From NCBI GenBank assembly GCA_026018925.1, contig JAKSZU010000005.1:81384398-81448397 (forward strand): DNA of 64,000 nt, written 5' to 3'. The notes under the pieces were generated by a model. It was not told the DNA's origin, did not search any database, and worked only from the letters and a program-made list of their open reading frames with translations. Below are positions 11,122 through 22,689 of this stretch, piece after piece (position 1 is the stretch's first letter; each line of letters starts with the position of its first letter). The stretch comes from Tupaia tana (Eukaryota > Chordata > Mammalia > Scandentia > Tupaiidae). The translations under genes and the position numbers were made by a program.

Positions 11122-13424
11122 AATTTTTATGCAAGTTAATTGGTTCAAAATCTAGGATTTAAAACATAAATAGACACATGTTTGTTATTAGACATTTATT
11201 CTGCTTTTTCTCTTACGGAAAGTTTTTATTGTTTTTATTTGTGGTTTATTCAATTTATAAGAAAAGAAAAGCATATTTCCTGGATTCCTGGATAGAGGAA
11301 TGACCATGTTTCTCATTTTTGCAAGAAATAAACACAAGTTCATTGAATGTTCCTAGGCGTTTGACTTTTTCTGACAGAGTATTTAAGTCTTTGTTCTGTT
11401 TGATCTAAAACACAAATAAGAAATTAGAGATATAGTAGATATTTGTGGTCCTAGTGAAGGCAGGGAAGCAGGAAGGAAAGAAAGAAGGAAAGATGGGACA
11501 GGCTAAAATATACTAAGGGATCATGGTACATATACCAACACCTATGATAGATGTTTTATTGCTTAATGAAAGTAAATCCTATTTGACTCGACCACTGAAG
11601 TTATATTACTTAAATGCAATTTCCAAATGATTCAGAATATTGTTTTCTAAGTAATCAGTGCAAGGAGTGAATCAAGATTAAGATCAACAAATCTATTCAT
11701 TGTTTCATAGACAAACAAATACGACTTCCAAACAGATGTCCTGCATGGTGTCTCTAAATATACTGCTAATTACTCCATAGGCATTTTGAATATATTATTG
11801 AATTTAGAACTATAACTGTGGTGGGTGTTTGTTATTAAAAGCACAATACATTTTGCAATTAAAAAGGTTAGATGTATATAGTATATTTTAAAATTGAGTC
11901 TTAAATATCTTTAAATACAGTTGTGCATGGTATTTTTAAGACAGTGTGTTGAAATTTTTGTAAAAATTCAAACTTGTTTTTAAAAAGAGAAAGGAGGCTT
12001 GTAACAAATACTTTGAAAGAAATTTAGAACTCATCTACAAAAGTAGCTGAAGTTGTATTATCTGAGGCATTTGCTCTGGGACTTGGAATAAAGTAGTCTT
12101 TGAAATCTTTGTTAAAGATTTAACAGTTTGAGCAAACTTGTGATATTTACCAAATAAATAGACTCAGAAGTTTAAAAAAAATCTTGAGCGTAATTGGTTA
12201 ATACAGAAAACTGAAATTATATGTAAGCATGCATGTATTATCTATGAAGTTGTGTGTGTGCAGTACTGGAGGAAACAATGCTGGCATTTATTTTTATTCA
12301 ATCGTATGAATGTATCAGATTCCAAAAGCAACCCACCCAAGGTCAAGCTTATTTTAAACTTTTTGACATACTTGCCTTGCACAATTTTAAACTAAGTAAA
12401 CCAGTATTTATAATGAATTAATTCAATATTGAAGCATGGAGGTTTACACCTCCTCTTAAATAATTGGAAGATCTGGTATGCACTTGCAATATGACAATAA
12501 TCGCCTATAGATAATTAGTGCCTTCTACCATTATACACAATGTGACATGCACAATTACAAATACCTGCAATTATATAAATATTTGCTTGCAAATGCCTTC
12601 TTTGCACCACAGTTAAGAACTTCAGTATGCATAAGTGCTCACTACTCTGCACTTGAAGACACCTTATTTTTGTATATTTGTAGACTCATATTCCTCAGGA
12701 TATTTGTCTCAGAGCAGTGTCTGCCTCCCTCGAGAGAACATTGTAGCACAATAAGTTTCAACATTAGATTGACAAAAATACATCTCTGAAGGAGAGAGAA
12801 AAAAAAAAAAACAATCTGTTTGTATGTATGTATATAGGTGTGTAGCTCCAGATTGTAGAAAATGTTACATTATCATCCAATGGTATTTGGTAAAGTGAGA
12901 AAACTGGAATAAACAGTGCTTGATACAGGCATTGAAGGAAAAATCTGTAATTCAGAATTGGTGAAGAATCTTGAATAGGTTTTAGAATATTTCTTTATAG
13001 TGTGGATTATGTTTCATTCCATGAGGGCTGAGTAAAAAAAATATTTAAGATGATAACTGTTCTCAGGGAATTTGCCCAACAGTTTTCCCCTCACTGGAGT
13101 GGAATAAGAGCAAGAAAACCACTGGAGAGAGGAAAAGAGAGAAATGTAAGAACAGACAACTGTCATGAGTAGAACATTTTGGTGAAAGTTGTAGATATGT
13201 AAGTCAAAATTTGAAAGCTTTAAGAATGAGACACTCTAAACTTTCTGTGTACCATCATAAAAATGGTAGAGTCAGTTTAGTATGCTGGGGTAACAATAGC
13301 TTGATTATATGATTTAATATGCTGTCACCTACAAGTAGCTCTCAGGAGTTTCCAAGCTTCTAACTCTTATAAAAAGTCAGAAAAAGAAAATTATATATCA
13401 CGTTATATTGTCATTGTTCCATCT
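11122..13424. other. AT-rich, no recognised content
   Basis: About 2.3 kb without a repeat family I can name. A GGAAAG-rich patch lies at 11460-11495. An 80-codon frame at 12547-12789 shows no domain. Confidence 0.5.
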
Positions 13425-13561
13425 GCTTGTTGAAGTATAATTTACATATCATAAAATTCATCTATTTAAATAGTACAGTTAGATACATTCTTGTAAATGA
13501 GTCTATTTGAACAATTGTCATCACAATCCAGGCTTACCACACTGCCATCACCCCACAAAAT

Positions 13562-13727
13562 TTCTTTTGTTTTTAAATAATTATTTTATTTAACTTTATT
13601 TGTTTATTTTAATTTGACCAGAGAGGACAGAGTGAGAGAGAGACAGAAAGAGAGAGAGAAAGCCACCAGGTCTGGGACTCAAACTGAAGTCCAATACCCT
13701 CAACCATCACACACCTGCTGGCCCCTT
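13562..13727 (-). mobile_element. tRNA-derived SINE, short form
   Basis: Antisense short form (tttaatttgaccagagagg, GA tract, ccaccaggtctgggactc). Duplication accccacaaaat at 13550-13561 and 13728-13739. Inserted in the old antisense L1. Confidence 0.9.
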
Positions 13728-13831
13728 ACCCCACAAAATGTCTACATGTCCATTTGCAGTTAATGTCTTATCTGCCTCCTGCTCCCAGAAATCACTAACC
13801 TACTTTCCATCTTTATCATTTCTAGAATTTT

Positions 13832-14102
13832 TTTTATTTTAAAAAATTTTAGACAGTTTTTTTTTTACCTATGTGACATGTGTGTTCACCAGAGAGATAG
13901 AGAGAGACAGAGAGACAGAAAGTGAGAAATTCTCCCCACCCAGGTATGGCCATGCCACAATCCCTTCTCCATTCTCTTCTCAGGATCTTGGGCACGCACA
14001 CACATGCAGCTGGCCTGAGGTTTAAACCACCAGGTCCAGGACTTGAATCATAGTTGACTACGTGGAAATCTAGCAACATAAACATCACATCTGCTGGTAC
14101 CT
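13832..14102 (-). mobile_element. tRNA-derived SINE, long form
   Basis: Antisense copy with full body (caatcccttctcc, gggcacgcacacac) and head (gactacgtgg, catctgctggtacc). Flanked by tttctagaatttt, ending at 13831 and starting at 14103. Second SINE in the same host L1. Confidence 0.9.
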
Positions 14103-14314
14103 TTTCTAGAATTTTAAAAAGAAATGTATTCATATAATAATATGTCCAAGCATCATTCAACTCATTGGATGCATTGGATATTCATTTTCTTTTATTGTTA
14201 AGTAATATTTCATTGACTGGGTATATGATGCTGTTTCTCCTTTTGGGAAATCTCAGGGACAATGCCATAATGCAAGAATGCTGTTATAGGAAGCTTTGTG
14301 TGAACCCAAGTTTT

Positions 14315-14315
<1 letters not shown>

Positions 14316-14353
<38 letters not shown>
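14316..14353. repeat. (TG)n microsatellite
   Basis: About 18 perfect TG units inside the old antisense L1. Confidence 0.95.
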
Positions 14354-14358
<5 letters not shown>

Positions 14359-14410
14359 CTTAGTATTCAAATATCTGGGTTTTAGGCTTGCTGTTTTAAG
14401 AAAATGATAA

Positions 14411-14681
14411 ACCTGGGGGTTCATAGGTGGCATGGTGGTTAAGGTGCTGGATTCCCACAAGACTTCAAATCCTGGATCTAGAGGCTTGAAAATCACGTAG
14501 GGGCATGTGTGCATGCATACCCAAAATTCCTGAGAGGAGAACAGAGAAGGAGGGATTGTGGTATGATCAGTCTCCCACAGGATAATTTCTCACTTTCCCT
14601 CTCTCTGTCCGTAACTCTCTCCAGCAAGCACACACATCCCTATGGCAAAAAGAGAGAAAAAAAAAAAAAAAAAAAAGTAAA
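14411..14681 (+). mobile_element. tRNA-derived SINE, long form, intermediate age
   Basis: Sense copy (ggtggcatggtggttaaggt) ending in about 20 A. Duplication aagaaaatgata at 14398-14409 and 14682-14693. Confidence 0.9.
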
Positions 14682-14791
14682 AAGAAAATGATAGGCCATT
14701 CTTTCCACAGTGTCAGTGCCACTTTACTTTTGTGATATGATGTGATTTCAGCATCCTTGATAATACTTGATATTGTCAGTCTTTTTGAATA

Positions 14792-15119
14792 CAGCTGTCT
14801 CTCTTTACTTTGAGGGGGACTGGTTGTAGGATACTTTCTGATAGCAAAATCCACAGATGCTTAAGTCTGTGTATTGATTCCAAAGTGGTATGATACTTAC
14901 ATATAACAAATATGCACTCTCCTCTATACTTCAGCTTATCTCCACATTCCTAGAATACTTAATACAATGTAAACACTATATAGCTGCTATACTACATTGG
15001 CTTTTAATTTGCATTAATTGTTTTGCTTTCTTTTCGTTTATTTATTTTTTGAATATTTTTAATGGGCAATTAATTAAAACTGTGGATGTGAAACCTGCAC
15101 AGATATGAAGGGCTGACTG
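14792..15119 (+). mobile_element. MER2: MER2 (Tigger1-derived MITE)
   Basis: 328-bp element with imperfect terminal inverted repeats (cagctgtctctc at the left, gaagggctgactg at the right) and the family's internal blocks ggggactggttgtaggat, aaaatccacagatgcttaag and taatacaatgtaaacactat. Bounded by TA dinucleotides at 14790-14791 and 15120-15121, the Tc1/mariner target duplication. Length is close to the usual 345 bp. Non-autonomous, without coding capacity. Confidence 0.88.
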
Positions 15120-15356
15120 TACAGCTATTCTGCTAGGTGTGTAGTGTTGTCATTGTCATTTCATTGTATTTCCATAAGACTAATGATAGTCAACATCTTT
15201 AATTTTGTTTATTTACCACATGCATATTGTTTGCAGGTGAAGCATCTATTCAAATTTTTGTTCATTTTTTGAAAATTATGTTTTTTTATAAACTAATATT
15301 AAAAATCATTTATTAAAAATATTTTATTTGCAAATGCAATTTTGAAGTCTGTGTTT

Positions 15357-15602
15357 TTTCCTTTTATTTTTCTATAGGACATATGCACTCACTGGAGAGA
15401 GACAGAGAGAAATTAGGAGAGAAAAACTGAGATAGTACCCTCCTCCCCTCTCCCCAGAAGGAATGAACCATGCTGCAATTCCTTCTCCTCTTTCTTCTGA
15501 TGATTTAGAAGATGTGTCCAGTGTGTTTTTCAATCTACTAAGTCCGGAATTCAAACTGTGCAGTTGGCCATATGAGATCTTATTGCCACACAAGGCTGGC
15601 CC
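15357..15602 (-). mobile_element. tRNA-derived SINE, long form, old copy
   Basis: Antisense, with ctataggacatatgcactca, gctgcaattccttctcctc and head remnant ccacacaaggctggccc. No clean target duplication. Confidence 0.8.
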
Positions 15603-15939
15603 TCTGTGGGTAATTTTTAATATTCATAATGTTGCCTGTCAAAGAGAAAAATGTTTTGTTAGTGATGCGTTTTAATAACCTTTTAATGGATCTTGCTTTT
15701 GTTTTATGTATAAAAACACTTTGTTAACCCAAGTGCACAAAAAATTTCTGCTTATTTTTTAAAAAGTTTTATAATGCTATATTAGGCCTATTATCCATTT
15801 CAGTGTAATTATTGTATATATTGTAATATTTTACACATTTTTTCTTTATCATAGTTTTCTAACTGAAAAATAACTATTGAAAATCTGCCTGGTGACTTGA
15901 AATTCTATATCACACTTTCTTTAGATAAATTATTATTTT

Positions 15940-16186
15940 CTTTTTTTGGAGAGGTTTTTGCTATAGGGCACATGTGCTCTCCAGACAGAGAGAGACAGAA
16001 AGTGAGAAATCACCCCCCAGGGGGGATGGTCATGCCACAATCCCTTCTCCTCCATTCTCCTCTCGAGATCTTGGGCACACATGCACACGTGCCCGGCGTG
16101 AGTTTAAGCTGCCGGGTCCGGGACTTGAACTGCGGTCGACTACGTGGGAGTCCAACGACATAGCCATTATGCTAACTGCTGGTCCC
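15940..16186 (-). mobile_element. young tRNA-derived SINE, long form
   Basis: Antisense, near-intact (gaggtttttgctatagggc ... gctaactgctggtccc). Flanks tttagataaatt at 15920-15931 and tttaggtaaatt at 16188-16199 form a one-mismatch target duplication. Confidence 0.93.
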
Positions 16187-16525
16187 ATTTAGGTAAATTT
16201 TTGCAATATTTCTGCTCTTTGAAAATCTCAACTCTAGATTATGCCTCAGCCAGCAATACTGCAAAGGAATTTTCTCTCTTATTTGGCATGATAAAATTCA
16301 GAAGTGAATATTGGGCCAACATTTTTACCCCAAAAGAAAGAGTGTACTCTCTCACTTCTACCATGCCTCCTTGAGATAACTATCCAAGACATCAAAGATA
16401 TTTTAATTGATTGTTTATATTTTTGTCAGGCAAACAAATAAAAGTGCTTTCTTACTTACTATTATTTGTTTCATCAATTACTGATAAGTGGGAGAATTCT
16501 AGCATTCTAAAACATACAAGGATGG

Positions 16526-16616
16526 GGGCCAGCAAGTGGCATGGTGGTTAAAGGCTCTGGGCTCCCACATGGCCGACCATGGTTCAAGTCTCAGACCTGG
16601 TGGCTTGCTTTCTCAC

Positions 16617-16656
<40 letters not shown>

Positions 16657-16740
16657 TCTCTCTGATCAAACTGGAAAATAATAATGATAATGATAATAAT
16701 AATAATAAATAAAGTTAAAATAAAATAATTAAAAAAAAAA
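16526..16740 (+). mobile_element. tRNA-derived SINE, short form
   Basis: Sense short-form copy: ggggccagcaagtggcatgg, B box ggttcaagtct, then directly ggcttgctttctcacttcc, a (CT)n run (16621-16652), gatcaaactgg and an A/T-rich tail. Long exact duplication aaaacatacaaggatgg at 16509-16525 and 16741-16757. Best reference copy of the short architecture. Confidence 0.95.
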
Positions 16741-16757
16741 AAAACATACAAGGATGG

Positions 16758-16985
16758 AGAGCTGGTGGTGTGCTGGTTAAGATGGCTGGATCCCACATTG
16801 CCAGTCATGCAGCTTCTATCCTAAAACCAGTAGCTTGAACAATATGCCAGGTTTGTGTAGGTATCGGCTCAAAATCCTGAAAGTAGGGAAAAATGAAGGA
16901 AAAGAGAATCGAGGGTGGCCATAACCCATGGGGGTGCTTTCTCATTCCAACTTTGTCTCTCTCTCCAGCTAGGATATTTTTAAAA
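16758..16985 (+). mobile_element. tRNA-derived SINE, long form, old copy
   Basis: Sense copy (agagctggtggtgtgctggt ... ggtggccataacccatgggg) abutting the short-form SINE on its left. Diverged B box. Confidence 0.8.
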
Positions 16986-17156
16986 GATGATAATAAAAAT
17001 ATAAAAGATGTATGGAAAAATTAAGTAAAAAAAGTAACTTTCTAAAAAGTATTTTATTTTTTATTTCTCATACATAATTTAGTTTTCCCTGTGTCATTTG
17101 TGGAAGAGTCAGGGTCCAAATTATGTGTTGAAATAAGTAAATTAAATATCTTTTAT

Positions 17157-17399
17157 TGGGACCAGCAGTTAGTGTAATGGCTATGTCGCTGAACTTCCAT
17201 GTAGTCGACTGAGGTTCAAATTCCAGACCCGGTGACTTAAACACGCTGGGCATGTGTGCATGAGTGCCCAAGATCCCAAGAGGAGAATGGAGGAGAAGGA
17301 ATTGTGACATGGCTATCCCCTCCTTGGGGGGGTGATTTCTCTCTTTCTGTTTCTTTGTCTCTGTCTTTCTGGTGAGCGCACATGCCCTGTAGCAAAAAA

Positions 17400-17430
<31 letters not shown>

Positions 17431-17432
17431 TT
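17157..17432 (+). mobile_element. young tRNA-derived SINE plus (CT)n(TA)n tail
   Basis: Sense long-form copy from gggaccagcagttagtg to ccctgtagcaaaaaactctc. The tail has become a CT then TA microsatellite. Target duplication not evident. Confidence 0.9.
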
Positions 17433-17720
17433 TTTCCTCTCCCTCAGAAATTCTATTCAACTTAGAACTTGACGTACTATGCTTGCAACATTAATGAAAG
17501 AATTTCTATGTTATCAGCCACAATATGTTTAAAAGTAATAATGTATTTCTTATTGCTTTTACTTTAAAAGTTGAATAATCTACTTAATTGTTCATTAAAT
17601 CTTATGGTGCAATATTCTCTAAATCACAGACATTTGGTACATATTGAGTGGGGACATACGAATTTACAAAAGTGAAAATTAAATTGAAAATAATGTATTT
17701 TTAAATTTAGGTTTTTTAGA

Positions 17721-17972
17721 CAGACTCATCTCTGCTCTCCAACAGAGCCCCAGTTCCATCTCCAGACTCCTGGCCAGCAAGGGGCTTTGAGGCAGGGCCA
17801 TCACTGTCCCAAGCCCCAGGTCCAGCTCTCCCAACCCCAGAGCCCTCCCTCTCAGAAAGGTAGGCAGTTTTTTCTTTGTCCTTCTTTCTTTTCTTAATTT
17901 CCTACTCCACCTTGCCCCACAGACTAGCCTCCTCTCTCCAGCAGAACTCCAGTTCCACCTCCAGCCCCCTGG
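17721..17972 (+). repeat. two diverged direct repeats in L1 5' UTR
   Basis: A block of about 53 bp from 17721 (cagactcatctctgctctcc, ccagttccatctccag) recurs from 17920 (cagactagcctcctctctcc, ccagttccacctccag), offset about 199 bp. This resembles remnants of 5' UTR tandem units, as in monomer-type L1 promoters. Confidence 0.65.
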
Positions 17973-18436
17973 TAAAACACATTTTTTTTTTTAATTCTCC
18001 TTGGCATTCTTTTCTTTCCTCTTATATTATCATCTCCTCCTCCTCATCCACCCTCCCAGAGACTAGACAGATCTAGAATCACATTTCAGAAATATCCTAG
18101 TATTGTAAGGCTCCCTGGGAACCTCCCTTTTACTAAATCCCCTATGAAAAAGGAGATACTGCTCTTCAGACACCTGAATGGAATACTCCTCTTGAGATCA
18201 CATAGCTAAACATAACAGAAGAGAGACTTCAGCACACATCAGTATACAGCAAAAGGGAAATACACTTGATCCTAGTCAAAGAAACATTCTCCTAAAAGGT
18301 ATCTAAAAGTGAATACATCTCCCAGTGGCTAGAAGTAGAAGAGCCTCAGGTCTGAATAAGCCAGAAAATATGTCACCATCAAAAGAATCACAGTAACTCC
18401 CCTCTGTCTCTCGAAACTACAGAGGAAGTTAGCAAA

Positions 18437-19340
18437 ATGTCAGAGATAGAATTTAGAACATTCATGGTTACAGAATTCTATGAGTTGGTACAGAAAAGAG
18501 ACAACAAACTACAGGAGATTAGGAAGTCCTTCCATAATATGAAAAAACAAGTTGATACTATAAGAAAGAATCAGATGGAACTATTAGGGATGAAGTATGT
18601 AATACAGGAAATCAAAAACTCTCTCAAAAGTATTAAAAGTCAATAAGGTTATGCTGAAGATTGAATCTCCAACGTAGAATATAAAATCTCTGACCTAGAA
18701 AAAAAAAAAACACTAAAAAGATAGAAAATAGAACAACAACTACACACACACACACACACACACACAAAAAAAAAAAAAAAAACCACGAGGATAATAAATG
18801 AGAAATACAAGATTCCATAAATACTAGATTCCAAAAAGGTAAATAATTGGTATCCCAGAAGGTGAAAAAAATAATAAGGGCATGGGAAATCTATTTTATA
18901 AAATCCTGGCAGAAAAATTTCAAAGTCTAGAGGGGCACTTAAACATCCAGACCCAAAAAATACAAAGGGCCCCAAATAGAATCAACCCAAGAAGATCTTC
19001 CCCAAGTCATATCTTAGCCAGACTGGCTAAGACCACAGATAAAGACAAAATATTAAAACTGGCACAAGAGAAATGACAAGTTACTTACAAAGGTCATCTC
19101 ATCAGGCTAACACTGGACCTCTCAACGAAAACAATGCAAGCAGGAAAGAACTGGAAGATGTACTGAAAGTGTTAAGAGAGAAATAATTCAACCAAGATTA
19201 TTATATCCTACAAGATTATCCTTCATAGGGGAAAAAAAGATTAAAATATTCTCAGACAAACAAAACCTGAAAGAATTTGCCAACACCAGCCCAGCTCTTC
19301 AAGAAACCCTGAAGAGAATACTGTTTCAGGAAAACTGAAG
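18437..19340 (+). pseudogene. L1 ORF1 remnant
   Basis: Encodes remains of the L1 RNA-binding chaperone. A 69-codon open piece (18437-18646) is rich in charged heptads typical of the coiled-coil region. The RRM-like piece at 18882-19076 includes ILAEKFQSLEG and NRINPRRSSPSHILARL. The C-terminal domain follows in other frames (IFSDKQNLKEFA near 19250-19285). Disrupted by stops and by (CA)n/poly(A) expansion at 18743-18782. Confidence 0.85.
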
Positions 19341-19414
19341 AATGAACGGCCAGAAATAAAGAAATAAAAGGCAACCAAGACAAAGGCCAACTTAAACGTA
19401 GGGACAAATCTGGA

Positions 19415-21960
19415 AATATCAATAATAACATTGAATGTTAATGGATTAAATTATCCAATCAAGAGACACAGACTGGCTGAATGGCTAAAAAAAGCAGAAA
19501 CCCTTTATCTTCTGCCTACAAGAAACACATCTCATGGATAAAGACATACATAGACTGAAAGTGAAGGGTTGGAAAGAGGTTTTCCATGCAAATGGGAACC
19601 AAAAAAGACCTGGAGTCATGATGCTAATTTCTAACAAAATAGGCCTTAAAACAAAAACTTTTTGAAGAAACAAAGAAGGGCACTATATTGTTGTAAAACG
19701 GTCAATCAATCAAGAAGATATAACACTTAAAAATATCTATGCAACTAACACAGGAGCACCTTAATATGTGAAGGAAAGACTGTTAGATCTAAAAGGAAAG
19801 ACAGACTGCAACACAATAATTGTTGGAGACTTCAACAGCCCACTATCCATTCTGGACAGATCATTGAAATAAAAAATATGTAAAGAGATAAAGGATCTAA
19901 ATGATACCATAAATCAAGTGGACTTAACAGACATCTACAAAACTTTCCACCCCAAAACGAGATACACTTTTTTCTCAACCCCACTTAAAACCTTTTAGAA
20001 GACTGACCAAATGATAGAGCACCAGACAAGCCTCTACAGATTCAAAGGCACAGAAACTATATCCAACATCTTCTCTGACCAAGATGGAACTAAACTTGAT
20101 TTTAATTTCAAGATAAATCCTCAAGAATACTCAAATACATGGAAACTAAATAACCTACTCCTGAATGACTTCACAACTATTGAAGAAATAAAGACTGAAA
20201 TAAAAAGATTCATGGAAGCCAATGACAATGAGGATATGAGTTTCCATAATCTTTGGGACACTGCAACATCTCTTCATGATCAAGACTCTCAGCCATATTG
20301 GCATAGAAGTGTCATTTCTCAACACAATAAAAGCTATATATGAAAAACCCATAACGGGGACCAGCAGTTAGCGTAATGGCTATGTCGCTGGACTCCCACG
20401 TAGTCAACCGCGGTTCGAGTCCCGGACCCGACGGCTTAAACTCACGCCGGGCGCATGTGCGTGCGTGCCCAAGATCCCGAGAGGAGAATGGAGGAGAAGG
20501 GATTGCGGCGTGGCCATCCCCCCTGGGGGGTGATTTCCTGCTTTCTATCTCTCTGTCTCTCTCTGTCTGTCTGGCGAGCGCACGCGCCCTATAGCAAAAA
20601 CCTCTCCAAAAAAAAAAAAAAAAAAAAAACCCCATAACGAACATCATCCTGAATGGAGTAAAGCTGAAAGCTTTTCCACCAAAAACTGGTACAAGGATGC
20701 CTGCTTTCTCCACTCCTTTTTAGCATAGTACTGAAAGTCCTCACCAACACAATCAGAAAAGAATAAAATAAAAGGCATTTAAATAGGAAAAGAAGAGGAG
20801 AAACTGTCTCTATTTGCAGCTGACAAGATTGTATACATAGAAGCCTCAATGGTATCCATGAAAAATGCCTGGAAGTAATACATGAATACAGTAAAGTTGC
20901 AGGATATAAAATCAACCTACAGAAATCTATAGTATCTCTATATATGAACAGCAGGCAGACTGAGATAGAACTGAAAAACACAATTCAATTTACCATAGCC
21001 ACAAGAAGTATAAGATACCTAGGAATAAATCTAACCAAAGAAGTTAAAGACCTCCACAAGAAAACTATTAGGAGCTAAAAAATTAATTAAAAATGACACA
21101 AAAAAGTGGAAGGACTTCCCATGTTCCTGGGTTGGAAGAATTAATATAATGAAAATGGAAATTCTACCCAAATTAATCTACATATTTAACTCAATCCCAA
21201 TCAAAGTACCAGACACATTCTTCACAGATCTTGAAAAGACAGTCATATAATTTGTCTGGAATCATAAAAGACCTAGTATTGCCAAAGTAATTCTCCATAG
21301 GAAGAGTGGAGTGTGCAGCACCTCACTTTCAGACCCAAAAATATACTGTGGTATATTTTTGGATATAAGTGTGGTAATCAAAAGAGTATGGTACTGGAAC
21401 AGAAACAGAGAGGTGGACCAATGGAACAGAATAGAACTCTCTAAGGATGACATACAAATAGCCAAAAGTCATATGAAAAAATGCTCAACATTCCTCATTG
21501 GCAGGGAAACGCAGATCAAAACCACAATGAAATACCACTGTCAGAATGACTAAGATTAAAATAAATAATAATAAGTGCTGGCGGGGGTGTGGTGAAAGGA
21601 AAATTCTCTTACACTGCTGGCGGAGATGTAAATTGGACCATCCACTGTGGAGAACAATTTGGAGATTCCTCAAAAATCTACAAATAGAACTACCATATGA
21701 TTCAGCAGTCCTACTCCTTGGTATCTATCCAAAGGACAGAAGAATTCTTAATTGGAAAAGTGCTTGCACATTGATGTTCATTGCGGCACTATTCATAATT
21801 GCTAAGGCAAGGAACCAATCCAAATGCCCAAAAACAGATGAATGGATTGAAAAAACTGTGGTACATATACTTTATGGAATACTACTCAGCCATAAAAAAC
21901 AACAGACAGAAAGTGGATGAATATGGAAGATTTACTGCTGAGTGAAGCAAGCCAGGCTAT
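19415..21960 (+). pseudogene. L1 ORF2 remnant (endonuclease and reverse transcriptase)
   Basis: Endonuclease landmarks: an LNVNGLN-type start near 19430, NTGAP near 19750 and VGDFN near 19825. A 110-codon open piece (20011-20343) ends the endonuclease/linker. It then jumps directly into the late palm/thumb region, losing roughly 1 kb of RT. The catalytic FADD block reads FAAD near 20811. Later sections around 21150-21430 and 21480-21920 (CWRGCGERK, LLGIYPKDRRI, WIEKTVVHI) are joined by a second deletion. Non-functional. Confidence 0.88.
20357..20630 (+). mobile_element. young tRNA-derived SINE inserted in L1 ORF2
   Basis: CpG-rich full-length copy (gggaccagcagttagcg ... ccctatagcaaaaacctctc, about 23 A). 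cccataacg lies directly before it and recurs at 20631-20639 as target duplication. It interrupts the dead L1 and so post-dates it. Confidence 0.95.
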
Positions 21961-22300
21961 GAAGGAGAGACGTTGTATTTCTCCACTTAATATATACTAA
22001 GTGTCTGCACTCTATGACCAAAACTGACTGAATGACTAAAAGATTAAGAAACCCAATAAATGGTTGTGAATACCAGATATAGTGTGGGAAGAGGGTGGGT
22101 GAAGGAGTAGAGTCTGAGGAAAGACATTAAGGAAAAAAACATAGAGGCAAAGCATTAATGGGACAAAGAAATTGGGTATTATCTGTTGAAGATAACTTTA
22201 TAGTATTATCAACTGGAGTGATAATAAATGTACATATCTTGGAATATTCACTTTGCAAGCTAAATAATGTGATTGAATGTATAAAATAACTTGAAATTAA

Positions 22301-22600
22301 AAAAAAATAAAATGCTAAAAGAAAAAAAATTATTTACATTTTATCACGTTATATCTTTATAGTGTATGCACAACATAGTTCTTCCCAACATGTACATGAT
22401 GCATGAAAGTCAGGTAAAAGACATTACCATATACATTATGTATCAATTTGTATAATTTTTCCTAAGAAAATGAAAATGGTACCAGTAATAATGATACGAT
22501 TTTTTTCTTTTAGTATTACTTTTGTGAGAAAACAAGTCTATAAAGATATAACATGATTAAATGTAAATAATTTTTTTTCTTTTAGCATTTTATTTTCTTC
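22301..22600. repeat. 62-bp inverted repeat beside the L1 tail
   Basis: Left arm 22301-22362 and right arm 22538-22600 are reverse complements with only about four mismatches (aatgctaaaagaaaaaaaat against attttttttcttttagcatt; gttatatctttatag against ctataaagatataac). The 175-bp loop is AT-rich. The arms resemble L1 3'-terminal sequence in opposite orientations. Confidence 0.85.
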
Positions 22601-22689
22601 TTCATTAAATATTCTTTTGTACAGTTAAAAAGAGTTATGCCTTATGACCATTTTCAACTATGGTATATATACCAATCAAATCTAGTCTT

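Larger units (their letters stand above)
13425..15300 (-). mobile_element. old L1 (L1M-type), antisense, interrupted
   Basis: Pieces at 13425-13561, 13728-13831, 14103-14410, 14694-14791 and 15120-15300 read in order as the reverse complement of an old mammalian L1 3' UTR and ORF2 C-terminus: tataatttacatatcataaa, ctgctcccagaaatcacta, gttaagtaatatttcattga, tttccacagtgtcagtgcc, ttcatttcattgtatttcc-like blocks. The gaps are filled by three SINEs, a (TG)n tract and a MER2 element, all of which must be younger. Confidence 0.8.
17721..22310 (+). mobile_element. L1 LINE, sense, 5'-truncated and internally deleted
   Basis: In order: GC-richer 5' UTR remnant (17721-18060), ORF1 remnant (about 18437-19340), ORF2 endonuclease segment (about 19415-20270), internal deletion of most of the reverse-transcriptase region, the ORF2 3' half with further deletions (20640-21960) and a 3' UTR ending gattgaatgtataaaataac plus A-rich tail. 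About 4.6 kb including a 270-bp SINE, against 6 kb or more for a full element. Many stops and frameshifts, so immobile. Confidence 0.93.

Noticed and set aside
18633..18975. frames across the (CA)n/poly(A) patch
   Set aside because: Low-complexity antisense translation of the L1 ORF1 remnant.
20312..20713. 133-codon minus-strand frame with an RARALARQTERDRE-type motif
   Set aside because: The same peptide appears wherever the young SINE is antisense (9238, 23330, 39677, 44182). It is translated SINE plus flank.
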